Shown here in pieces: positions 56,804 through 64,000 of a stretch of DNA of 64,000 nt. The position numbers and the translations under genes are program-made. Each line of letters starts with the position of its first letter. Position 1 is the stretch's first letter. Origin of the DNA: JAJEAO01 sp963667635 (GTDB lineage Bacteria > Acidobacteriota > Vicinamibacteria > Marinacidobacterales > Marinacidobacteraceae); NCBI GenBank assembly GCA_965232015.1, contig OZ246946.1:1488001-1552000 (forward strand). The letters are read 5' to 3'. The notes beneath the pieces were generated by a model that was not told the origin of the DNA, made no database searches, and saw nothing but the letters and a program-made list of their open reading frames with translations.

Positions 56804-58012
56804 GTGTTTCGACCCCTTCCCCTCCGCTTCGCGCTGCTCCTGGCCGCCGCCCTCGCGCTCGGCGCCTGCGCCGGGCCGCCCCCGCCGGAGCCGGAGCCGG
56901 CCGCGGACGACACGAACGAGCTGGGTCTGCCGTTTTCCGAATACCGTGAGAGCGGCGATCTCGTCTATCTGGCCGGAGCGCTCGGCAACGTCCCCGGAAC
57001 GCTCGATCTCGTGCCCGGAGGCATCGAGGCGCAGACCCGCCAGACCCTCGAGAACCTGACCGCCACCCTCGAAAGGGCGGGGCTCGACCGGTCCCGGGTC
57101 GCGGCGGTGAACGTGTACCTCCACGATGCGCGCCACTTCTCGGGGATGAACAGCGTGTACCGGGAGTTCTTCCCCGTGGATCCGCCGACCCGGGCCACGG
57201 TCGAGGCCGGGATCGCCATCCCCGGCGCGCTCGTCGAAATCTCCATGGTGGCGGTGAAGGAGGACGTGGAGCGCACCGTCATCCACCCGGACACGATGAT
57301 GAGCCCCGAGCTGCCGTACTCGTGGGGCATCCTCGCCGGCGACACGCTGTTCGTGGCCGGCGCCACCGCCCGCGATCCGGACACCTACCAGCCGGTGGCC
57401 GGGGGCGTCCCGGAGCAGATGCGGCGCATCATGGGGAACATCGGTCTCATCCTCGAGGCCGGGGGCATGGACTACTCGCAGGTGGCGAACTGCCGCGTCT
57501 TCCTCGACGACTCGCGGCAGTTCCAGGCGATGAACGAGGTGTACCGCGAGTACTTCCCCGAGGATGCGCCGAGTCGCGCCACGGTCCAGGCGAGGCTCGT
57601 GAATCCGCTGTTCACGGCCGAGGTCCAGTGCGTGGCGAGCCGCGCCGAGCGGTCGGTGCTCTCTCCCGGCGGGCCGCGCTCGGGGAGTCCCCTCTCCCCC
57701 GGCATCTGGGCCGGTGACCGGCTCTATCTGTCCGGGATGGTGCCGCCCTCGCCCCGGAGCGAGGATCCGGGCGAGCAGACCCGGGCGGTGCTGGACCGCC
57801 TGTCCGGAGCCCTCGAAGCGGCCGGACTCACGTTCCGGGACGTGGACGACGCCGTCGTCTATCTCGAGGACATGCGCGACTACGCCGCCATGAACGAGGT
57901 GTACCGGGAGGTCGTCGGCGGCCCGCCCCCGGCCCGCGCCACCGTGGGCACTCCGCTCATGGGGCCCGGGATCAAGGTCGAGATCATGATGACGGCGACC
58001 CGACCGGAGTGA
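56804..58012 (+). CDS. Triple-RidA-domain lipoprotein
   Basis: 402 residues. Lipobox LALGAC near residue 20, then three successive RidA/YjgF/Rid-like domains. Each ends in the family's YREFFPVDPPTRATVEAG / YREYFPEDAPSRATVQARL / YREVVGGPPPARATVGT stretch with the catalytic Arg, and VNVYLHDARHF, CRVFLDDSRQF, AVVYLEDMRDY mark the domain cores. RidA proteins hydrolyse reactive enamine/imine intermediates in the cytoplasm; a membrane-attached triple version outside it is unusual. AAGGAG at 56791-56796 supports GTG 56804. modA overlaps its stop. Confidence 0.88.
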   Translation: MFRPLPLRFALLLAAALALGACAGPPPPEPEPAADDTNELGLPFSEYRESGDLVYLAGALGNVPGTLDLVPGGIEAQTRQTLENLTATLERAGLDRSRVAAVNVYLHDARHFSGMNSVYREFFPVDPPTRATVEAGIAIPGALVEISMVAVKEDVERTVIHPDTMMSPELPYSWGILAGDTLFVAGATARDPDTYQPVAGGVPEQMRRIMGNIGLILEAGGMDYSQVANCRVFLDDSRQFQAMNEVYREYFPEDAPSRATVQARLVNPLFTAEVQCVASRAERSVLSPGGPRSGSPLSPGIWAGDRLYLSGMVPPSPRSEDPGEQTRAVLDRLSGALEAAGLTFRDVDDAVVYLEDMRDYAAMNEVYREVVGGPPPARATVGTPLMGPGIKVEIMMTATRPE

Positions 58013-58776
58013 ACCGGGCCGGGCCCGCCCGCCCCGCCCGGGTGGCGCGGCTCGCCGTCCTCGCCGCACTTCTCGCCGCGCCGGCGGCGGGACGCGAGTG
58101 CGAGCCGGTTCGGGTCGCGGTCGCCTCCAACTTCCTCGCGGTCGCGCGCGAGGCGGGGATGGCCTTCGAGCGCGCGACCGGTTGTCCGGTGGCCCTGAGC
58201 GGCGGATCCACCGGGCAGCTCTACGCGCAGATCTCGCAGGGAGCCCCCTTCGAGGTGTTCCTCGCCGCCGACTCCGAGCGCCCGAAGCGGGCCGAACGGG
58301 AGGGGCTCGCCGTCGCCGGCAGCCGCCGTACCTACGCGGTCGGCCGACTCGTCCTGTTCAGCCCGACTCCCGGTCTCGCCCTCTCCGGCCAGACGCTCGG
58401 CGACGCCGGAATCCGCCGGGTGGCGCTCGCCAACCCCCGAACCGCCCCTTACGGCCGGGCGGCGCTCGAAGCCGCCCGGAATCTCGGCCTCGAGGGCGCG
58501 CTCGAGGCGCGGCAGGTCGTCGGGACGAACGTGGCGCAGGCGCTCTCGTTCGTGCTGACCGGAAACGCCGAGGTGGGATTCGTGGCGCTGTCGCAGGTCG
58601 TCGGTCGGGCCGGATCCTCCTGGCCCGTCCCCGAGACGCTCCACGCCCCGATCCGGCAGCAGGGCGTCGTGCTCGACCGGGGCGGTCGGCGAGCCGAGGC
58701 CGCCGCTTTCCTCGACTTCCTGGCGAGCCGCGAAATGCGGGACCTCCTCGCCCGGCGCGGCTACCGCACCGACTGA
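58009..58776 (+). CDS. modA: Molybdate ABC transporter, substrate-binding protein
   Basis: 255 residues. Signal peptide to about residue 28 (AAPAAG-RE); then VRVAVASNFLAVAREAG, LSGGSTGQLYAQISQGAPF, ADSERPKRA and YGRAALEAARNLGL, standard ModA anion-binding segments. It captures molybdate (or tungstate) in the periplasm. GTG 58009 overlaps the RidA-like gene's stop (GTGA). It forms an operon with modB and modC. Confidence 0.93.
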   Translation: MNRAGPARPARVARLAVLAALLAAPAAGRECEPVRVAVASNFLAVAREAGMAFERATGCPVALSGGSTGQLYAQISQGAPFEVFLAADSERPKRAEREGLAVAGSRRTYAVGRLVLFSPTPGLALSGQTLGDAGIRRVALANPRTAPYGRAALEAARNLGLEGALEARQVVGTNVAQALSFVLTGNAEVGFVALSQVVGRAGSSWPVPETLHAPIRQQGVVLDRGGRRAEAAAFLDFLASREMRDLLARRGYRTD

Positions 58777-58779
58777 TCC

Positions 58780-59460
58780 GTGAACGCGGCGACGGTGTGG
58801 CCGCCGATCCGGCTCACGCTCGAGCTCGCCGGGATCACGACCGTTTTCCTGCTGCTGTTCGGGACTCCCCTCGCCTGGTGGCTCGCCCGGACCCGCTCGC
58901 GCCTCCGCGAGCCGGTCGCCGCCCTGGTCGCGCTCCCGCTCGTCCTGCCGCCGACGGTCCTCGGCTTCTATCTCCTGATCGCGCTGGGCCCCGAAGGGCC
59001 GGGCGGCTTCGTGGCGCGCCTCTTCGGGGAGCCCTCGCTGGCGTTCTCGTTCGCCGGGCTCGTCATCGGCTCGGTCATCTATTCGCTCCCGTTCGCGGTG
59101 CAGCCCATCCGGGGCGCGTTCGAGGCGCTCGGGGATCGCCCTCTCGAGGCGGCGGCGACGCTGCGGGCGTCACCGTGGGACACCTTCTGGACGGTCGCCA
59201 TCCCGGGCGCGCGCTCCGGCCTCGTCGCCGGGGCCGTGCTCGGCTTCGCCCACACCGTCGGGGAGTTCGGCGTGATCCTCATGATCGGCGGCAACATCCC
59301 GGGCGCCACCCGGGTGCTCTCGATCGCGATCTACGACCACGTCGAACTGCTGGAGTGGGAGACGGCCCACTGGCTCTCGGGGGGTCTCCTCGTGTTCTCG
59401 TTCGCGGTGGTGGCGCTCACGCTCTCCCTCACCCGGCGGCGGGAGTCCGGGGGCGCGTGA
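58780..59460 (+). CDS. modB: Molybdate ABC transporter, permease
   Basis: 226 residues, five or six membrane helices. LPLVLPPTVLGFYLLI and the coupling loop EAAATLRASPWDTFWTVAIP, followed by HTVGEFGVILMIGG, are typical of ModB/CysTW permeases. GTG 58780 lies three bases after the modA stop; modC overlaps its end as GTGA. Confidence 0.94.
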   Translation: MNAATVWPPIRLTLELAGITTVFLLLFGTPLAWWLARTRSRLREPVAALVALPLVLPPTVLGFYLLIALGPEGPGGFVARLFGEPSLAFSFAGLVIGSVIYSLPFAVQPIRGAFEALGDRPLEAAATLRASPWDTFWTVAIPGARSGLVAGAVLGFAHTVGEFGVILMIGGNIPGATRVLSIAIYDHVELLEWETAHWLSGGLLVFSFAVVALTLSLTRRRESGGA

Positions 59461-60563
59461 AGCGCGCAACCGGTCCCGGCGCCGGTCTCTCCGCCGACCT
59501 GCGCGGAACCGTCGGGGATTTCCGGATCGAAGCCGCGCTGGAAGCCCCCGCCGGGCGGGTGACGTCCGTTTTCGGGCCCTCCGGGGCGGGCAAGACGACG
59601 CTCCTCCGCGCCATCGCCGGACTCGTTCGCCTCGAGGGGCGGGTGGAGGCGGGCGGAGAGGTCTGGCAGGACCGGCGGGGCGCGTTCCTCCCCCCGCACC
59701 GGCGCGGCGCGGGGTTCTGCTTCCAGGAGCCGGCGCTGTTCGCCCACCTCACGGTCGGCGGCAACCTCGCCTATGCCCGGCAGCGCGCTCCCGCTCGGCC
59801 GGGCGCGGCGACCACCGAGGAGGTGGTGGAGCGACTCGGCATCGGGGCGCTCCTCGAACGTCGCCCGGCGCGGCTCTCCGGAGGCGAGAGGCAACGCGCC
59901 GCGCTCGGGCGCGCCCTGCTCGGGAACCCGCGGGTCCTCCTGCTCGACGAACCCCTGTCCGGAGTCCACTTCGGCGCCCGCGCCGGGCTCCTCGACTGGC
60001 TCCGTCGCCTCGCCCGGGACCTCGGACTCGTCGTCGTGCAGGTGAGCCACGACCTCGGCGAGGTGATCCGCATCGCGCACCGGATCGCCCTGATTTCGGA
60101 CGGCCGGATCACCGACACCGGCCCGGCCGGGGCGATCCTCGCGGGTGCGGGAACGGGAGCGCCCCGGTTCGAGGCCAGCGTTCTGCTCGAAGCCCGCGTC
60201 GTGGATGCGGGCCACCGGAGCGGCCTCGCAACGCTCGATCTCGGCGGGCAGCGCCTCCTCGTGGCGGGGTTGGACAGCAGTCCGGGAGGGACGATCCGGC
60301 TTCGAGTGCGGGCCCGCGACGTGGCGCTCGCTACCGACCGGCCCGAGGGGATCAGCATCCGCAACGTACTCACCGGGTTCGTCCGCGAACTCCGCGCCGA
60401 GGCCGGGACCCCGTTCATCGAGGTGCTGGTCGGCGTGGGGAAGGCCGACTCCTCCAACCTGCTTCTGGCGCGCATCACTTCGGCCGCCGCCGCCGAACTA
60501 GGTCTCGGCCCCGGACACCCCGTTTACGCGCTGCTCAAGAGCGTCTCGCTGGAGGATCCATGA
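59457..60563 (+). CDS. modC: Molybdate ABC transporter, ATP-binding protein
   Basis: 368 residues. Walker A FGPSGAGKTTLLRAIAGL, Q-loop CFQEPALF, signature RLSGGERQRAALGRAL, Walker B VLLLDEPLSG, H-loop VSHDLGEV. The last ~130 residues hold the two-strand Mop/TOBE-type domain typical of ModC (RVRARDVALATDRP), which can bind molybdate. GTG start overlaps the modB stop. The operon ends here. Confidence 0.94.
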   Translation: MKRATGPGAGLSADLRGTVGDFRIEAALEAPAGRVTSVFGPSGAGKTTLLRAIAGLVRLEGRVEAGGEVWQDRRGAFLPPHRRGAGFCFQEPALFAHLTVGGNLAYARQRAPARPGAATTEEVVERLGIGALLERRPARLSGGERQRAALGRALLGNPRVLLLDEPLSGVHFGARAGLLDWLRRLARDLGLVVVQVSHDLGEVIRIAHRIALISDGRITDTGPAGAILAGAGTGAPRFEASVLLEARVVDAGHRSGLATLDLGGQRLLVAGLDSSPGGTIRLRVRARDVALATDRPEGISIRNVLTGFVRELRAEAGTPFIEVLVGVGKADSSNLLLARITSAAAAELGLGPGHPVYALLKSVSLEDP

Positions 60564-60677
60564 CCCGCCCGCAGCCCCGACATGGGGCACGAAGGACCGA
60601 CCACGAGCCGGACGGTTCGACCCTCACCGGAAGCCCAACGGAACCGGGCTCCACGGTAACGTAAGCGCTTCGACCGG

Positions 60678-61637
60678 ATGCCGGAGGAGTGCCCCACACA
60701 GCGCGAACCCTATGACCTGAGGCTCATGGATCTCCCGTCTCCGCCCGGCCACATCAGCGCCGCGTTGTGCGTTCGCATTGTCGCTTCGTTGCAGACTGCT
60801 GCGGAGCGAACCGTTCGGCTGAGGGTGTCCGGCGACGGCAAGTCTCGCGGGAGGAAACCAGCATGGCTCCAGGCAGCCACTGACCTCACGATCACGCGCC
60901 TGGGCCAGGGTTCCACGGTGATGGGAATCGAGGCGTCGCCCCTCGCTGAGGCTGTGCCGAAACACTTCGGCGAGTCGCTGTTCGACACATCCGGGACATC
61001 GGGAGTGACGTGCCTGGACCTGGTGGCGAGGGCGGTCCGCGCGGCCCGCCAGGACGGACCGGAGGTCAGAGTGCTCGATGCCTCGGTACTCGAGGCTCTC
61101 CACAAGATGGGGACGGCACTGGACCACCCCGGAGCCACCTGGACTCTGACCTCCCGGCGCACGAGACAGACGCTGTGCTCGGTGGACCGCGATCTGAAGA
61201 GGCGAGCGAAGTCGCTGCTTCGCGAGATCCCCGCCGCGCGCCTGGAGCTCGTCACCGGCAGACTGAATGCGATCGCGCACGAGGAGGCGCGCTTCCACTT
61301 GCTGCTCGGCGACGGCACCGCGCTCCCTGGCCAGCTGAACCCGGACCTGGACCGCGAAGTGCTCCGCCCGCTCTGGGGCAAGCCGGTCACGGCCCTCGGG
61401 ACCGTCCGATTTCGTCCGGACGGGCTCGCTCAGACCATTGAGGTGCAGCGCATCGCCCAGGAGAGCCCGGGGGATGAGGTCTTTGCCGCTCGGCCCGCCG
61501 CGGTGGGGGAAGCAGGACCGGACCTCTTCACCGGTGCGCGGTTGCGAGGGGGATACGCGCGACCCATGGACCTGGTCGGTACCTGGCCCGGAGACGAGCC
61601 CATCGAAGACCTGCTCGCTCAGCTCAAGTCGATCTGA
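60678..61637 (+). CDS. Uncharacterised 319-residue protein encoded with a PIN-domain protein
   Basis: I do not recognise a family. An N-terminal half with mixed alpha/beta content includes ISAALCVRIVASLQTAAERT, LKRRAKSLLREIPAARLELV and FHLLLGDGTALPGQLNPDLD. The C-terminal peptide WPGDEPIEDLLAQLKSI resembles the tails of some small PIN-partner antitoxins (a Trp-Pro-Gly-Asp/Glu core, then a short helix). It starts 114 bp after modC at ATG 60678 and ends two bases before the PIN gene, so the pair is probably one operon. A role as antitoxin or regulator of the PIN protein is inference. Confidence 0.7.
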   Translation: MPEECPTQREPYDLRLMDLPSPPGHISAALCVRIVASLQTAAERTVRLRVSGDGKSRGRKPAWLQAATDLTITRLGQGSTVMGIEASPLAEAVPKHFGESLFDTSGTSGVTCLDLVARAVRAARQDGPEVRVLDASVLEALHKMGTALDHPGATWTLTSRRTRQTLCSVDRDLKRRAKSLLREIPAARLELVTGRLNAIAHEEARFHLLLGDGTALPGQLNPDLDREVLRPLWGKPVTALGTVRFRPDGLAQTIEVQRIAQESPGDEVFAARPAAVGEAGPDLFTGARLRGGYARPMDLVGTWPGDEPIEDLLAQLKSI

Positions 61638-61639
61638 GC

Positions 61640-62113
61640 GTGAGACGGGTGCTCGTGGACACGGGTATCTTGCTCGGGTTGGTTCGCGAAGCTCCCTGGG
61701 CGTTGAAGGCCCGTGCGGACCATGAACTGGACGCACCCAACACCGTCGTCGTGACTTCCGCCGTCTGCACGGGGGAGCTGCGGGCCCTGGCCGAGCGAAA
61801 CGGCTGGGGCGCCCGGAAGCGGGAGCAGTTGGAGCGAGTCCTCCAGCATTTCCCGACGATCGGGATCCGCTCGGCGCAAGTCCAGGCGGCCTGCGCGATG
61901 ATCAATGCCTGGACCTCCGGGGTTGCGAATGCGGCGCCCTCGAGTGCCCCCCCGCCCCAACCCGCGAGGACGCTGGGTCAGAACGACCTGTGGGTGGCCG
62001 CCACGGCCCGCGCCACCCGATCCGCGCTCATGTCCACCGACGCGGACTTCAAGCACCTGAGCGGTATCTGGCTCGCGTTCCTCTACGTGCCGCAAGGTCC
62101 GCCACCCGGGTAA
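61640..62113 (+). CDS. PIN-domain protein, VapC-like
   Basis: 157 residues. It starts VLVDTGILLGLVRE with the first PIN Asp, has a mid-sequence ELRALAERNGWG and HFPTIGIRSAQVQ, and ends with NDLWVAATARATRSALMSTD and ADFKHL, the Asp pair of PIN nucleases. A Ser/Pro-rich insert (ASSAPPPQ-like) lies before NDLW. PIN proteins of this kind cut RNA, often as toxins. GTG 61640 follows the partner gene after two bases. Confidence 0.85.
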   Translation: MRRVLVDTGILLGLVREAPWALKARADHELDAPNTVVVTSAVCTGELRALAERNGWGARKREQLERVLQHFPTIGIRSAQVQAACAMINAWTSGVANAAPSSAPPPQPARTLGQNDLWVAATARATRSALMSTDADFKHLSGIWLAFLYVPQGPPPG

Positions 62114-62277
62114 CGCTGCGTCCCGAGTTTCGAGCGGTCCGCCTTCAGCCCGATCCTCCTCGGAGCGTGTCGCTCGAGAAACGGCAACGCTGCCTTCCCG
62201 CGAGGCCGTGCACCGCACCGGGACCGGCCACGGCCGACTCTCGCCGGGAGCGGCGCGGCGGTCTCGCCTCGATCGAC

Positions 62278-62433
62278 GTTCCGCAGACCGGATTCGAAGG
62301 GCTTCCAACGATGGGGATCATCTCGGCGTCCATCCAGACCGCCCGCGCACGGATCGCTGCCTGGGCTTCGGGCGCGGCCGGCGCGTCGTCCCCGGATCCG
62401 ACACCGCCCCTCAGGCCGGGAACTCACCGGTAG
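62278..62433 (+). pseudogene. Remnant of a second PIN-domain gene
   Basis: In one frame it reads GLPTMGIISASIQTARARI and AAWASGAAGASSPDPTPPLR, which lines up with the intact PIN gene's HFPTIGIRSAQVQAACAMI and NAWTSGVANAAPSSAPPP. It ends before the NDLW motif. It occupies much of the 310-bp gap after the PIN gene; the rest of 62114-62277 shows nothing recognisable. Its last bases overlap the opposite-strand lipoprotein gene. Confidence 0.55.
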
Positions 62434-63548
62434 CACGAAATGAGGACCGCCCGTCCCGGTGACGGATCACGAGACTCCTGGCGGGCCGTGAAAGTCGTCC
62501 CTCCCGGATCCTCGGTGTACGGCGCGCCGCGCCCCAGCGAATGGGCGAGGAGGGCGTGAGAGACCTCGGTCGGCGTGAAATCGGCGCGTCCAATCCAGTC
62601 GCTGGCCTGCATGACGTGAGGCGGATCGACATGAAAGAACCCGAGCGCATGACCCAGCTCGTGACTCAGCAGTTCATCGAACACGAGGGGCGAGGCGCGG
62701 GCGCAGTCGAGGTTCAGGGTGACAGCGCCGGCGGGGGCGCCGACATACGCCGTCCCGCACGGCGCATCGTCGGTATCCCACTCCTCGTCGTCCGCGCTAA
62801 GGCCCCGAATGAGGATCCGGCCGTCGCGCGGACGATCATCCTCTCCCCGCTCGATGGCCCCCCGGAACGGGGCGCCGGTCAGTTGCTCCACCGCCCGCGG
62901 GATGCGCCGGGCGATCATCCGGACCTCGGCGGACGTGAACCCGGCGGTATGGATGTAGAAGTCGGGCTGCCGCGGAAGCACCCACGTCACCCGTTCCTCG
63001 ACCTTCGTCCCGTCGCACTCCGACGCCGTGGGACAGTCGAATGCGTCGAACACGAACTGCCGCCAGAAGATCAGGTCGAACGCCGCGACAGATACCAGGG
63101 AGGACTCCGCGGTCGCGTCCTCGTACCCCGCGAGTGACGCCCGGAGAGCAATTCGCCACTCGCCCGGCTCCTCCGCCGTCACGAACAGCAGATACTCCCC
63201 TCCGCGGGATCCTGCCGTCACCCGGATCTCGGCACCGGGCGGCCCGTCGAGCGCCGCCGCGACCGACGCCCCTTCGACCGGCGTGGTTCCGGAAACCAGT
63301 TCGATGACCCACGGGCCTTCCGAAGGGGTCTGGCCCGCCGTCACGGTGATGCTTTCGGGGACACCGCGCCACGCGAGCGGTTGCGGTGGCGGCGTGGGGA
63401 CCGGAGCGACCGTCGGCGACGCCGGCGGTGGGCTCGTCGCGCCGCCGCCACAGCGGACGGCGAGAGCGAGGCCTGCTCCCACCAGCAGAAGAGGCAATCG
63501 GCCACGAGACCGAATCTCGCGCTGTTTCGCCGAACGGCTCGACCTCAT
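62424..63548 (-). CDS. Metzincin-like zinc metalloprotease lipoprotein
   Basis: 374 residues. A basic n-region is followed by LPLLLVGAGLALAVRC, a probable lipobox, and a Pro-rich linker. The middle is beta-rich (Ig-like). The protease part has LLSHELGHALGFFHVDPPH, the HExxHxxGxxH zinc motif, then HVMQASDW with the Met-turn Met. The Cys pair around CPTASEC may form a disulphide. It is a cell-surface protease; substrate unknown. ATG at 63548. Its 3' end overlaps the PIN remnant by ten bases. Confidence 0.85.
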   Translation of the reverse strand: MRSSRSAKQREIRSRGRLPLLLVGAGLALAVRCGGGATSPPPASPTVAPVPTPPPQPLAWRGVPESITVTAGQTPSEGPWVIELVSGTTPVEGASVAAALDGPPGAEIRVTAGSRGGEYLLFVTAEEPGEWRIALRASLAGYEDATAESSLVSVAAFDLIFWRQFVFDAFDCPTASECDGTKVEERVTWVLPRQPDFYIHTAGFTSAEVRMIARRIPRAVEQLTGAPFRGAIERGEDDRPRDGRILIRGLSADDEEWDTDDAPCGTAYVGAPAGAVTLNLDCARASPLVFDELLSHELGHALGFFHVDPPHVMQASDWIGRADFTPTEVSHALLAHSLGRGAPYTEDPGGTTFTARQESRDPSPGRAVLISCYR

Positions 63549-63635
63549 GTCGGATTCCCTCCCGGCCGCGCGTCGCCGATGCCGCCCGATCAGACTTCCG
63601 GCTGGCGAAGGCGGTCGTGCGCCGGTGCGGAAAGG

Positions 63636-64000
63636 CTACCGACACCCCCTCGGTTCCACGAGGAGCAGATGGCGGCCCGGAGCGGGCCCGACTTCCTGCT
63701 CGCAGCCCGAGGTCCAGCGGACGCGAACCCGGAACGGCCCCTCGCGTCCGCCGAGGCCGAACCGCACCCGGGGGTCGTTCGCGGCGAGGTAGCTGCCGGA
63801 AGTGCGCGACTCGCGGGCGAGCGCCGGCGCCCCTTCCCCACCTTCGAGCACCAGCCGGGTCCCCACGCCGTCTCGCGGGCTGCTCCGCCCGACCAGCCGG
63901 AAACCGAGAAACCGGCCCGCGGGCGCCGTGTCGTTGCGCAGCAGCGCCGGGGGCGCGTTCATCACGGTGGCGAGCAGGTCGTCGTCTCCGTCGTCGTCGA
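63636..64000 (-). CDS. C-terminus of an FG-GAP / UnbV (CRTAC-like) protein, 5' end outside window
   Basis: The minus-strand frame is open at the window edge. It begins with an FG-GAP calcium loop, DDDGDDDLLATVMN, then RNDTAPAGRFLGFRLVG, SRTSGSYLAANDPRVRFGLG and VRWTSGCEQEV, the ASPIC/UnbV domain found at the end of CRTAC1-like secreted proteins. These are cell-surface or extracellular adhesive/Ca-binding proteins of unknown role. Stop TAG at 63636-63638. Confidence 0.85.
   Translation of the reverse strand, partial: DDDGDDDLLATVMNAPPALLRNDTAPAGRFLGFRLVGRSSPRDGVGTRLVLEGGEGAPALARESRTSGSYLAANDPRVRFGLGGREGPFRVRVRWTSGCEQEVGPAPGRHLLLVEPRGCR

Overview
The window is about 70% G+C, with dense genes, frequent GTG and TTG starts and many ATGA/GTGA stop-start overlaps. 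It carries lipoproteins, amidohydrolases, a NamZ/NagZ peptidoglycan set, and AAA-plus-PD-(D/E)XK proteins, and its spacers are full of REP-like hairpins. This fits a didermic, high-GC environmental bacterium of the Acidobacteriota/Gemmatimonadota type. That placement is an inference from gene content, because no rRNA or other taxonomic marker is present. I saw no rRNA, tRNA or CRISPR array.

Layout. 1-3.7 kb: a TPR protein (start off-window), a metal-binding lipoprotein-like protein and a c-type cytochrome; the last two are joined by a 32-bp tandem repeat that forms a chain of coupled 11-codon mini-cistrons. 3.7-6.1 kb: a DUF4268-like protein, a YbaK-type deacylase and an SDR. 6.1-18.9 kb: ppk1, an MDR/RibD-like/hydrolase cluster, a cupin, an M50 protease, a NamZ-like lipoprotein, ilvE, a HupE-like protein and an NHL propeller lipoprotein. 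19.3-22.2 kb: a NagZ plus beta-lactamase-fold fusion. 22.6-28.8 kb: an AddAB-like helicase-nuclease operon in which the helicase's nuclease domain appears to have split off as a small catalytically dead protein. 28.7-31.7 kb: a D-aminoacylase-like lipoprotein, a small membrane protein and a DDAH-like hydrolase.

32.0-33.5 kb: a complete insertion sequence with a 4-bp target duplication. Its terminal repeats match those of four short non-autonomous elements (MITEs) at 12.8, 38.7, 48.2 and 56.6 kb, so the window appears to hold both the autonomous parent and its passengers. 33.7-43.6 kb: an amidohydrolase; fabI with an HMGL-like enzyme and a Nudix-MBL fusion; an amidase whose last residues are encoded by a MITE; and an unusually long LigA. 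43.6-54.3 kb is an accessory, rearranged zone. It holds a CPBP protease and an AAA-PD-(D/E)XK ATPase with a decayed second copy of both, a truncated DUF6361 gene, an intact IS256-family element with a 9-bp target duplication, and a run of secreted, partly broken metalloprotease-like genes with an IS1634-like remnant.

54.6-60.6 kb: lysA with a membrane protein, then a triple-RidA lipoprotein leading into modABC. 60.7-62.4 kb: a PIN-domain protein with an unrecognised 319-residue partner, followed by a PIN remnant. 62.4-64 kb: a metzincin-type lipoprotein and the end of an FG-GAP/UnbV (CRTAC) protein.

The clearest themes are an IS-driven MITE family that edits gene ends, covarying REP-like hairpins that also enter coding sequence, a two-copy CPBP/AAA module, and two unusual arrangements: the mini-cistron chain and the split AddA.
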